DNA of 10,504 bases from Acidimicrobiia bacterium (GTDB lineage Bacteria; Actinomycetota; Acidimicrobiia; Spongiisociales; UBA5794). Shown piece after piece: positions 1 to 8,636 of this stretch; the first letter of the stretch is position 1, and each line of letters starts with the position of its first letter. Where the stretch lies: the NCBI GenBank assembly GCA_013003515.1, contig JABDIW010000139.1:1-10504 (forward strand), given 5' to 3'. The notes beneath the pieces were generated by a model. The model was not told the DNA's origin and did no database searches. It was given only the letters and a program-made list of their open reading frames with translations. The position numbers and the translations under genes are program-made.

Positions 1-16
1 CCTCTTCCGCGTGTGC

Positions 17-1345
17 CTACTCCTCGAGCTCGACGTGCTCCAGCACGACGAAGGAGTCATCCCGGTACCGCTCCCCCCACCCGGCCTCGCCGAGCACCTC
101 GACAAGTCCGTCGTCGACATCGAGCAATGCGGCCGTGATTCCGTATTCATCGAAGAGCGGCCTCCACTCCACCCCGTCTCGAGCATCGCGGTACGAGCCG
201 AAGAACTCCGCTCCGTACAGCTCGGCTCGATCGTCCACGAAGACTGGCTGACCTCGATAGATCAGATAGCCACCGACGACATCGCTGTGGAATGTCGCAC
301 CGGGATCGATCGAGCGTGATGCCTCGATCGGAAACCGTTCGGGATGCGGGCCCGTCGTCGCCGACACCACCACCGCCACACCGAGAAGGACCAGGGCGCC
401 GGCAATCCCCGCATTGAGCGCCGACCGTGATCCCGAGCCGGATGCCACGTTGCGGAGGGGACGGACTGCATACGGGGCGAGGACGAGCAGTGCCGGGAGT
501 GTGGCCCTCGCGCTCGTGAAGCCAAACAGCGCAAAGGGGACGATGACCACCAGGTCCCAGCGCGAAACCCGCCGCTGGGCAACCGCCACACCGACACCGA
601 CGATCCCGACGAGGTACGGGACGAACTGCAGTTCCAGGAAATCGGGTCGCTGCCACTCCTGAATCACATCGAGCGCTTCGCGGTTCATCGCAAACCGCCA
701 CAGGATCTGCCACACGGCGACTCCATGTGCTGTCAGCGAAGCAGTCACGACCGCACCCGCGGCGACCCAGCCGAGGCGTCGGGAACGAGTCCGGATGGCC
801 TCGAGGAGCACGAAACCAACACCCAGCACCCACGAACCATGCACCGCCGCCCATACCCACATCAGCAGCGGCACCGTCCAGTGGGTGCTGCGATACCGGG
901 TGGCCACGATCACTGCGGACAGCAGAACCAGCGAAATGATGACGGGACGGGGGACGAGGAAGCGCGTGGTGATGACGAGGAGAACCACGAGCGCAAGACC
1001 CACGATCGTCGGCGAGCGAGCCTCGCGGTAGAGGTCGAGGGCCACCATGCCGAGCAGAGCGACACCAGCGATGGTCAGCAACCAGGGAACCCAGGCCACG
1101 TCGGTTACCCACCGCTCGAGCGTTGCGTAACCGATATCGGCCAGCCAGGACTGGGTTCGCCACCCCTCCCCGAAGAACGTGAATGAGAATGGATCGGTGC
1201 GCAACACCTCGCCGGCGGCGAGCTGCACCCTTCCCGCCTCGACGTGCCACAAGAACGAGTTGTCGACGAGGGGTCTCACAGCTGAAACGGCGATGGCGAC
1301 GATCGGTGCCAGCACCCAGAGATGGCGAGTTCCGAGCCGCCGCAC
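17..1345 (-). CDS. Polytopic membrane protein, GT-C-like, last gene of the Tad operon
   Basis: A 442-residue protein with roughly nine or ten hydrophobic segments (about residues 10-26, 87-105, 113-150, 158-183, 192-210, 241-257, 265-295, 311-330) and a soluble C-terminal domain (331-442). After the first membrane segment is a conserved-looking extracytoplasmic loop (about 28-70) with FLWHVEAG, a TDPFSFT motif and QSWLAD. The tail holds GGYLIYRGQPVFVDDRAELYG (first 20 residues from 358), followed by an acidic end. From memory this loop-plus-tail layout occurs in a widespread uncharacterised family of bacterial membrane proteins that look like GT-C glycosyltransferases; no reaction is known to me. 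The GTG start follows the tadC stop codon directly (TAG-GTG) with no clear ribosome binding site, so translation probably depends on coupling to tadC. A role in glycosylating pilus or envelope components is only an inference. The stop is TAG at 17-19. Confidence 0.82.
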   Translation of the reverse strand: MRRLGTRHLWVLAPIVAIAVSAVRPLVDNSFLWHVEAGRVQLAAGEVLRTDPFSFTFFGEGWRTQSWLADIGYATLERWVTDVAWVPWLLTIAGVALLGMVALDLYREARSPTIVGLALVVLLVITTRFLVPRPVIISLVLLSAVIVATRYRSTHWTVPLLMWVWAAVHGSWVLGVGFVLLEAIRTRSRRLGWVAAGAVVTASLTAHGVAVWQILWRFAMNREALDVIQEWQRPDFLELQFVPYLVGIVGVGVAVAQRRVSRWDLVVIVPFALFGFTSARATLPALLVLAPYAVRPLRNVASGSGSRSALNAGIAGALVLLGVAVVVSATTGPHPERFPIEASRSIDPGATFHSDVVGGYLIYRGQPVFVDDRAELYGAEFFGSYRDARDGVEWRPLFDEYGITAALLDVDDGLVEVLGEAGWGERYRDDSFVVLEHVELEE

Positions 1346-2257
1346 CTAGAACAGCTGGTCGGCGATGTCGATCATGGCGGGACCGAGGAGCACCACGAAG
1401 AGCGACGGGAAGATGCACAGGACCAGGGGAAACACCATCTTGACCGGGGCCCCGAAGGCGCGCTCCTGGGCTCGTTGGCGGCGACGCACCCTGATCTCCT
1501 CGGCCTGCACGCGCAACATGCGGCCGATCGAGACACCAAACGTGTCTGCCTGGTTCATGGCGAGGATGAACGAGTCGAGATCGTCGACATCCGTCCTCTC
1601 GGCGAGGTTCCGCATCGCCTCGTGCCGGCTCACGCCCACTCTCGTCTCCTGGAGCATCCGGGCGAACTCATCGCTCAGGTTCCCGGGGACGACCTGCACA
1701 ACTCTCCCCAATGCTGCCTCGAGGCCGAGCCCGGCTTCGACGGAGATGACGAGGAGATCGATGATGTCCGGCAGGTCACGCTCTACCGCACTGCGGCGAT
1801 CGTCGATGGCGCGAGTCAGTATCGCTTCGGGCCCGAAGAACCCGATCGCGACGATGAGGGCGAGAATCCCGAGACGCTCGATGCCCTCGAATTGTGTGGC
1901 GGCGAAGATGCCGCCAACGACCCCTGCGACGATCGCCAGGATACGGATCGCAGCCCACGAGTTCACGTCCATGAAGCTCGACCAGCCGCCAAAGATGATC
2001 CGCTGTCTCGCCCGTGCCGCCCACCCCTGGGGAGTGAACCGCAGCACTGCTCCGCCCAGACCCTCGACGACAGGAGCAAGAGCACGCTCGGCAAACCCCG
2101 CCTCGAGCTGTTCGGACCGGCTCTGCAGGCTGATCAGGCGACGTGAGGCCGTCGCCCGCGCCCTCAGCACGCCCATGCCGACGTAGACGGTCAAAGCCGC
2201 CACGGTGAGGAAGATCATCACGGCCGAGAACACCGGAGAGACGGCCAGGAGCACCAT
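1346..2257 (-). CDS. tadC: Tad pilus inner-membrane platform protein TadC (GspF-like)
   Basis: A 303-residue integral membrane protein of the type II secretion F family. Hydrophobic segments lie near residues 5-30, 103-121, 129-147 and 273-297. The cytoplasmic T2SF domain spans about 155-265, with the typical ERDLPDIIDLLVISVEAGLG (159-178), a RHEAMRNLAERTDVDDLDSF stretch (from 211), and QADTFGVSIGRMLR near 236-249, which fit TadC better than TadB. It should pair with TadB in the membrane and be driven by the TadA ATPase to assemble Flp-type pili. I chose the ATG at 2257 rather than an in-frame start at 2344: the 29 extra codons would lie within tadB, are hydrophilic and would precede a hydrophobic anchor. 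The chosen ATG overlaps the tadB stop by one base (TGATG), typical of coupled translation. The next gene starts on the base after its stop codon. Confidence 0.92.
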   Translation of the reverse strand: MVLLAVSPVFSAVMIFLTVAALTVYVGMGVLRARATASRRLISLQSRSEQLEAGFAERALAPVVEGLGGAVLRFTPQGWAARARQRIIFGGWSSFMDVNSWAAIRILAIVAGVVGGIFAATQFEGIERLGILALIVAIGFFGPEAILTRAIDDRRSAVERDLPDIIDLLVISVEAGLGLEAALGRVVQVVPGNLSDEFARMLQETRVGVSRHEAMRNLAERTDVDDLDSFILAMNQADTFGVSIGRMLRVQAEEIRVRRRQRAQERAFGAPVKMVFPLVLCIFPSLFVVLLGPAMIDIADQLF

Positions 2258-3308
2258 CAGATCTCGACCTTCACGATCCGATTGATCCAGAAGATGCCGG
2301 CGATCATCAGAAGCACTCCCCCGCCGAGGGCGGTCAGTCCCCATCCGCTCGTCAAGAGCGGGTCGAGGTAGGAGCGGTTGTTCACGAACATGTAGCCAAA
2401 CATCACGAAGGGAAGCGATCCGAGCACCCAGGCCGAGATTCGGCCCTCGGCGGTCATGGCCTTGACCTCTCGTTTGAGGCGGGTCCGTTGCAGCATCGTC
2501 TCGGAAGTGGTTTGCAGGACCTCACCCAGGTTGCCGCCGACTTCGCGCTGGATCTCGATGGCGAGCACCGCCCAGTCGAAATCGACCGAGCCGATCCGGT
2601 TGGCGATGTCCTTGAGAGACTCCGTTGGGGACCGGCCAAGGCGGATCTCTGAGATCGCCCTGCCGAATTCACGTCCCGTCGGGTCGGGGGCTTCCTGGGC
2701 AACGGCCTCGATGGCCTGCATCAGGGAGTATCCGGCCCGGAGCGAGGCCGCGACGAGGTTCAAAGTGTCGGGCAGCTGTGTCTCGAAGCGTTCCCGCTCT
2801 CGATTGGCGATGGCCTGTACGGCGATGCCAGCAATGACGAGAACGGCGACGCCAACACCAAGCCCGACGAAGGCGTTGCGGGCCATGAGGGCTGACACGG
2901 CGCCGCCAACGATGGCGAGGACGAGGGCTGCCATGATCGCCTCGCCCGGTTTCAAGGGGATGTTTGCCTGAACCAGAGCCGTCTCGATCGACGGTATGAG
3001 CCCCCGACGCTCGGCTTCACGCTCGGCGCGGTTTGCGAAGCGCCTGAGGATGGGGAACCGGGCGAGGAATCCGGTCTCGACGGTCTCGGAGCTGTAGGAC
3101 CCCAAGCGGCGTCGGAGATCGGTCTCGGGCCTCAGCCCGGCCAGCAAGATGCCAAGCAGGGCGATGGCACCTGCTGTCGCAACCACGCCGACGATTCGCA
3201 ACACCCGCGAGCCGCTTCCGATGTCGGTCTGCGCCAACGCCGGAGAAGCGCCAACGACGACCAACACCACGGACATGGCGCCCACCAGGCCGAAACGTCG
3301 CATGGACC

Positions 3309-3312
<4 letters not shown>
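2257..3312 (-). CDS. tadB: Tad pilus inner-membrane platform protein TadB (GspF-like)
   Basis: A 351-residue membrane protein. It begins with a signal-peptide-like segment (residues 5-27, ending SPALAQ), then a hydrophobic segment near 36-60, a charged cytoplasmic stretch (61-120), two hydrophobic segments (about 127-146 and 148-169), a T2SF/GspF domain (about 175-290) containing FETQLPDTLNLVAASLRAGY (176-195) and EVGGNLGEVLQT, and two C-terminal hydrophobic segments (293-312, 325-345). This is the usual TadB layout, although the N-terminal signal-like segment is an extra worth noting. With TadC it would form the platform on which TadA acts. The GTG start at 3312 overlaps the tadA stop by four bases (GTGA). 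An in-frame ATG at 3303, three codons later and preceded by GGTGAGG, is an equally possible start and changes little. The 3' end shares one base with the tadC start. Confidence 0.9.
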
Positions 3313-4657
<1,345 letters not shown>

Positions 4658-4661
<4 letters not shown>

Positions 4662-5842
4662 CGGTCACCCCCTTGGAACCAGCGGCGGCCCTTCTCCTCG
4701 GCTGATGTCGTGGTCGCGTCGGTCACGAGCCTGGCGACGCCGCGGAGGTCCCGGGCCACCCTCGAACGTGGATACAGCGAAACCACGGGCTCTCCCTCGT
4801 TGACGGCCCGCGGAACAAGCTTATCGGACGAAATGGCGCCCTTGACCTCGAGACCCAGCGACCGCTCCAGCTCGTCGACATCGAGGCGAGCCTTGGAGTT
4901 GACCCGGTTGAGGATCAGCTTGAGTTTCTCGAACGGGAACTTGATCAGACGCAGAGTGTCGAGTGCGAGCTTGGCGTTCTTGACGCTCGGCAGGTCCATG
5001 TCGACCACCAGCAGGACGTCGTCGGAGCGCTCGAGGATCGACAACACCGGCTCATCGAGGAAGGGAGCCGTGTCGATGACGATGTAGTCGAACATGCGCT
5101 TGAGCATGCCGAGAACCTTGACCACGACCTCGGTGGATACCTCATCGGCGAGAGAGGGCTCGAGCGGTGCCGAGAGCACTCGCATGCCGGTGCGGTGACG
5201 GGAAAGCAGTGACTCGAGGAGCGGTTCATCGAGCTTGTCGATGTCGCGAGCCGCATCGACGATCGTGTGCTTCGGGTCCACCTGCAGAGAGATGCACACA
5301 TCTCCGAACTGAAGATCGCCGTCGAAGACCACGACGCGCTCCGGGTCGCCCCACATGGCCAGAGCGAGGGCGATGTTGACAGATGTCATGGTCTTTCCGG
5401 CGCCGCCCTTGGGCGACATGATCGTCACGACACGTCCGATTCGGGTGCGGGTCTTGCGTTCGCCGTCCTCGCGGTGATCGAGTTTGTCGACGATGCCGAG
5501 GGCGTCGGACACCTTACGGACGGTGAGCGGTGCTTCGACGACGTCACGGAAACCGGCCCGCAACGCTGCCTTGAGGACGGCTGTGTCCAGGCTCTGCGAC
5601 ACCAGAACGAGCGGAAGCTCGGGTCGAACGTCGAGGAGCAGGCTCGACTCGGCCACACCGCTCTCGTGGGAGTACGACGGGCCGATGAAGGCGAGATCGA
5701 TGCTCTCTTCGACCAGACGGCGCTGGGCATCGGAGATGTTGCGGGCGGTGTAGACCTTGGCGTCATCGAGCAGCTTCCGGGTGTCGTCGACGAACCCGTC
5801 GTCGCCGTCGACGATCAGGACCGTCCGCTCGCTATCCGCCAC
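4658..5842 (-). CDS. tadZ: Pilus localisation ATPase TadZ/CpaE with degenerate receiver domain
   Basis: A 394-residue protein in two parts. Residues 5-120 resemble a response-regulator receiver: acidic DGDD at 12-15, but the usual phosphoacceptor Asp position reads DLAFIGPSYS (49-58) with Gly in place of Asp, and the KP-type motif reads EAPL (103-106). It is therefore probably not phosphorylated. Residues 135-375 form a ParA/MinD-type ATPase with deviant Walker A SPKGGAGKT (143-151), FDGDLQFGD (173-181) and Walker B-like YIVIDTAP (253-260). TadZ/CpaE proteins place the Tad machine in the cell. The start is chosen at GTG 5842, giving MADSERTVLIVDGDD, because GGAGG lies six bases upstream (5849-5853) and the protein then begins directly at the first receiver strand; an ATG at 5905 would add 21 Ser/Arg-rich residues inside cpaB. 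The gene overlaps cpaB by 11 bases and tadA by four. Confidence 0.88.
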
Positions 5843-6764
5843 TACGGGCCTCCAGGTTCTCCAGTTCGCGCTGGAGCCGCTCGACGATCGAGAAGATGTC
5901 GTCACCCGTGACGCCCTCGGTCTCGACGGGCACGTAACCCTCGGGAAGGAGCACGAGCGTCACATCGGTGAACTTGTCGATCCAGATGATGCGCTCCGCC
6001 TGCTCAACGGTGACCTCGAACACGAGGATCTCGCCGCCCAGCGGGCCCAGACCGGGTTGCTCACCCGGTGCTTCTCGCACGAAAGCACCCACCGCGAGTA
6101 CCTCGAGTTCCTGGAGCACGGTTTCGGTGTAATCGAAGACTTGAGGCGTTGCGGCCGCGAGCGCTTCCTCGGGGGTGATCCCTGCTTCCTCATCGACCGG
6201 TACCTCAGGAGCCGCGGGTTCCTCTTCCTCGCCGAAGAAAAAGGCGCGCAGGTCCTCGTCGGTGATGGTCTCGAGGAAACGGCCGACATCGACCGCTGTC
6301 GTTGCGACGATGTTCACGCGATCACCTGGTCGCACGAAGCCGCCGACGGCAGCAACCTGCGACGGGCTGATGGCAACGGCGACCCGGCCGGGAGCGATGG
6401 TGTCAGAGAGACGGGGAATGATGACTTCTTCCACCGACTGAATCATGTCGGTCGTGACGATGGCGCCCTCGGATATCGGGCCTGTCGTCAGCGCTTCGGC
6501 AACGAACAACTCGTTGAGCGCTTCCTGATCGACGATGGCGGCGGGAGGGAGGAACTCCTGATTGGTGGTGGACGACTCGATGAACGTCAGCGCCGTTGCG
6601 CCATCGACTCCGGGCTCGATCCGCTGATTGGCCCGAAACACGTCAACGACCTCGATATCGGCCTTCACGTCGTCTTCCACAGCGCGCAAGAACTGCCAAA
6701 CGGCAAATGCCGACAGCCCTGCGAGGAGCAGAGCGACTACGAGGACGATCGTGCGTCTACCCAT
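5832..6764 (-). CDS. cpaB: Flp pilus assembly protein CpaB/RcpC-like
   Basis: A 310-residue protein with an N-terminal membrane anchor (residues 5-26) and an outward-facing body. A SAF-like region spans about 37-108 (RANQRIEPG, then GPISEGAIVTTDMI), and the RcpC/CpaB domain follows from 126 with GRVAVAISPSQVAAVGGFVRPGDRVNIV as its signature (first 20 residues from 126) and resumes at about 213-275 (TVLQELEVLAVGAF, ILVFEVTVEQAERIIW, TLVLLPEGY). Between them, about 165-212 is an acidic, Ala/Pro-rich insert (GEEEEPAAPEVPVDEEAG at 178-195) that I do not expect in typical CpaB. CpaB proteins assist Tad pilus assembly at the cell envelope; in single-membrane bacteria there is no secretin for them to serve, so the exact role is unclear. 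This is the first gene of the operon. The ATG at 6764 has AAAGGGG eight bases upstream. A possible promoter lies in the spacer behind rpsA. Confidence 0.87.
   Translation of the reverse strand: MGRRTIVLVVALLLAGLSAFAVWQFLRAVEDDVKADIEVVDVFRANQRIEPGVDGATALTFIESSTTNQEFLPPAAIVDQEALNELFVAEALTTGPISEGAIVTTDMIQSVEEVIIPRLSDTIAPGRVAVAISPSQVAAVGGFVRPGDRVNIVATTAVDVGRFLETITDEDLRAFFFGEEEEPAAPEVPVDEEAGITPEEALAAATPQVFDYTETVLQELEVLAVGAFVREAPGEQPGLGPLGGEILVFEVTVEQAERIIWIDKFTDVTLVLLPEGYVPVETEGVTGDDIFSIVERLQRELENLEARSGG
5849..5853 (-). promoter_or_regulatory. Ribosome binding site of tadZ
   Basis: GGAGG on the minus strand, six bases before the GTG at 5842 and inside the last codons of cpaB. It decides the tadZ start against the longer in-frame ATG at 5905, which has no comparable site. 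Confidence 0.7.
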
Positions 6765-6772
6765 GATGTAGG

Positions 6773-6779
6773 CCCCTTT
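6773..6779 (-). promoter_or_regulatory. Ribosome binding site of cpaB
   Basis: AAAGGGG on the minus strand, eight bases before the cpaB ATG. It is a good match to the 16S anti-SD sequence and is one of the clearest sites in the block, as expected for the first gene of an otherwise coupled operon. Confidence 0.6.
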
Positions 6780-6829
6780 ACGTATGCGTGGACACGACGA
6801 CCGCTACCCGATCCCCTGTCGTCATCCCC

Positions 6830-6857
6830 AGATTGGCACTTGGCCGGGATAAGTCAA
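6830..6857 (-). promoter_or_regulatory. Candidate promoter of the Tad operon
   Basis: On the minus strand, TTGACT (6852-6857, five of six to the -35 consensus) and CAATCT (6830-6835, weak fit to TANNNT-like -10) are separated by 16 bases, starting just after the rpsA stop codon. Transcription would begin near 6823 and give a leader of about 60 bases before cpaB. The -10 element is poor, so the operon could instead be read through from rpsA. No clear terminator separates the two genes. Confidence 0.28.
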
Positions 6858-6863
6858 GGATGG

Positions 6864-8543
6864 TCAGTTGCGACCGATTCCGCGCTCTTTGAGCTCTTCC
6901 AGAATGGCCTCGAGAGAGGCATCGGCAGCAAACGAGGGCTCCTGAACCTTCTCTTCCTCGCGCTGGAACTCACGGCGTCGGGGCCCGCGCGGCTCGCGGC
7001 GCTCCTGTTGCTGGGTCGCCCGCTCTTCGTAGCCCGGAAGAGCCTGTTTGATCGACAGGCTGACCCTGCGCCGATCGGTGTCGATCTCGGTGACCTTGAC
7101 CTTCACCGCCTGCCCGATTGAAAGCTCGAGCTCTGGGCTCTCGACATGGTGGAGGGCGATCTCCGACACGTGGACGAGGCCCTCGACCCCGCCGCCGACC
7201 GACACGAACGCACCAAATGGCACCGTCTTGGTCACGGAACCGTCGAGAACACTGCCGATCTGGTTGGCACCGGCGAACTGCTCCCACGGGTCTTCTTTGG
7301 TCTGCCGGATCGACAGGGAAATCCGCTCACGGTCCCTGTCCACCTCGAGAACCTTGACGTCGACTTTGTCGCCGACGCTGACGACCTCGCCAGGATGGTT
7401 CACGTGTTGCCACGACAGCTCAGAGACGTGGACGAGACCGTCCATGCCACCGAGGTCGACGAACGCACCAAAGTTCACAACCGAGGAAACGACACCCTGG
7501 CGCAGATCACCAGGCTCGAGCGAGGTGAGGAACGAGTGGCGCTGTTCGGCCTGTTCCTCTTCGAGGTAGGCACGACGGGACAGCACGACGTTGTTGCGGT
7601 TCTTGTCGAGCTCGATGACCTTCGCCTCGATGTCCTGACCGATGAACGGGTTCAGGTCTCGAACGCGCCGCAGATCGACGAGCGACGCAGGCAGGAAGCC
7701 ACGCAAGCCGATGTCAACGATCAGGCCGCCCTTGACGACCTCGATGACCGGGCCGGTGACCGTGCCACCCTCATGCATGACGGTCTCGATACGACCCCAG
7801 GCACGCTCATACTGTGCGCGCTTCTTGGAGAGGACGAGGCGTCCCTGGTCGTCCTCCATCTGCATGACGAGCGCTTCGATCTCCTCTCCAGGAGTGACCA
7901 CGTCAGAGGGGTCGGCGTTGTTGCGAATAGAGAGTTCCTTGGACGGGATGACGCCCTCGGACTTGTAACCGATGTCTATCAACACCTCATCGGGGTCGAT
8001 GCGGACCACGGTGCCCTTGACGATGTCTCCCTCTTTGAACTCGAAGACGGTTCGCTCGACGGCGGCGGCGAAGTCCTCCTCAGAAGGCGTGTCGCTGATG
8101 TCGCCGACGTCCTTGGGCGCAGTCAGCGCCTCCTTTGGCACCGGAGGCGGTGTGCGCTCGGCGGGCTCGGCAGGCGGAGTCGGGGCCGCAGCGACAGGCT
8201 CGGCAGGCTCGACGGCAGCAGGCTCGGCGGGCTCGGCCGGGGCTGCAGCGGGTGCAACGGCCTCGGGGGCAGGTGCCGGGGCTGCAGCGACGGGCTCGGC
8301 AGCCACAGGCTCCGCAGCCACAGGCTCCGCAGCCACAGGCTCGGCAGGTGCATCGGCCTCGGAGGCAGGTGCCGGGGTCACAGCAGCCGGCTCGGCACCG
8401 TCATCGGGGGCCTCGGTCGCTGCCACCTCGGAGACGGGAGCCTCGGAAGCGTCGGCCTCGGGGGCCGTGGTCTCCGTCACCGGGTCGGTAACGGTCTCGG
8501 GGGTGTCCGCGTTTGCAGGCACCTCGGGATGGTCAGTGGTCAT
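6864..8543 (-). CDS. rpsA: 30S ribosomal protein S1 with long disordered N-terminal extension
   Basis: A 559-residue S1 protein. Four S1 RNA-binding domains lie at about 170-242, 259-325, 344-414 and 429-499; the region GYKSEGVIPSKELSI, the stretch KVIELDKNRNNVVLSRRA and NFGAFVDLGGMDGLVHVSEL are nearly the same as I remember from mycobacterial S1. S1 binds mRNA on the small subunit and helps initiation on weak or structured leaders. Residues 1-150 are an acidic Ala/Pro/Glu/Thr/Val-rich segment with EPVAA repeated from 68 to 87, about 130 residues longer than the mycobacterial N terminus. The tail (505-535) is rich in Arg, Gln and Glu and ends in a short helix-like segment ASLEAILEELKERG, comparable to the end of mycobacterial S1. 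The ATG at 8543 has AGGAG 13 bases upstream, a long spacing; no better start is visible. polA lies 93 bases upstream, an order also found in mycobacteria. Confidence 0.97.
   Translation of the reverse strand: MTTDHPEVPANADTPETVTDPVTETTAPEADASEAPVSEVAATEAPDDGAEPAAVTPAPASEADAPAEPVAAEPVAAEPVAAEPVAAAPAPAPEAVAPAAAPAEPAEPAAVEPAEPVAAAPTPPAEPAERTPPPVPKEALTAPKDVGDISDTPSEEDFAAAVERTVFEFKEGDIVKGTVVRIDPDEVLIDIGYKSEGVIPSKELSIRNNADPSDVVTPGEEIEALVMQMEDDQGRLVLSKKRAQYERAWGRIETVMHEGGTVTGPVIEVVKGGLIVDIGLRGFLPASLVDLRRVRDLNPFIGQDIEAKVIELDKNRNNVVLSRRAYLEEEQAEQRHSFLTSLEPGDLRQGVVSSVVNFGAFVDLGGMDGLVHVSELSWQHVNHPGEVVSVGDKVDVKVLEVDRDRERISLSIRQTKEDPWEQFAGANQIGSVLDGSVTKTVPFGAFVSVGGGVEGLVHVSEIALHHVESPELELSIGQAVKVKVTEIDTDRRRVSLSIKQALPGYEERATQQQERREPRGPRRREFQREEEKVQEPSFAADASLEAILEELKERGIGRN
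8293..8347 (-). repeat. 15-bp tandem repeat in rpsA encoding EPVAA units
   Basis: Three full copies of a 15-base unit (plus-strand GGCTCCGCAGCCACA, first copy with one change, GGCTCGGCAGCCACA) at 8293-8307, 8308-8322 and 8323-8337, then a partial copy to 8347. The unit length is a multiple of three, so gain or loss of copies would keep the reading frame and only change the length of the disordered N-terminal segment of S1. Copies are near identical, which suggests recent slippage. Confidence 0.9.
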
Positions 8544-8576
8544 GGGAAGCGATCAACTCCTGGGAACAAAGGATGT

Positions 8577-8595
8577 GCACGCCAGACTGGCGAGC
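8577..8595 (-). other. Hairpin in the rpsA leader
   Basis: On the minus strand GCTCGCCAGTCTGGCGTGC folds as a five-pair stem (CGCCA/TGGCG) with a three-base loop, extended by two more pairs after a T-T mismatch. It sits between polA and rpsA, about 33 bases before the rpsA start. There is no T-run after it, so it is not a convincing terminator. It could shape the rpsA leader or protect the polA 3' end. Confidence 0.45.
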
Positions 8596-8602
8596 GGCGG
8601 AG

Positions 8603-8631
8603 AGGGTACCACCTCTACAAAGGGCGGTCTA
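8603..8631 (-). promoter_or_regulatory. Candidate rpsA promoter
   Basis: On the minus strand, TAGACC (8626-8631, four of six to the -35 consensus) and TACCCT (8603-8608, fits the TANNNT actinobacterial -10 form) are 17 bases apart, just after the polA stop. A start near 8596 would give a leader of about 50 bases with the hairpin at its 5' end. Short inverted arms AGAGG/CCTCT (8601-8605 and 8612-8616) overlap the -10. Read from pattern only. Confidence 0.35.
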
Positions 8632-8636
8632 GCTCG

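Noticed and set aside
1..16. Bases after the last stop codon
   Set aside because: Too short to hold a feature; no terminator or start of another gene can be seen.
2258..2344. 29-codon N-terminal extension of tadC
   Set aside because: It lies inside tadB, encodes a charged hydrophilic stretch that would precede the membrane anchor, and an ATG coupled to the tadB stop is available at 2257.
5843..5905. 21-codon N-terminal extension of tadZ
   Set aside because: It is Ser/Arg/Trp-rich sequence lying within cpaB, and the GTG at 5842 has a GGAGG at ideal spacing next to the first receiver strand.
6794..6825. Possible terminator hairpin between rpsA and cpaB
   Set aside because: The eight-pair stem (one wobble) has a 16-base loop and no T-run after it, so it is too weak to call a terminator.
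8293..8347. Direct repeats considered as a CRISPR or regulatory repeat array
   Set aside because: The units are 15 bases, contiguous without spacers, in frame, and encode EPVAA inside rpsA.
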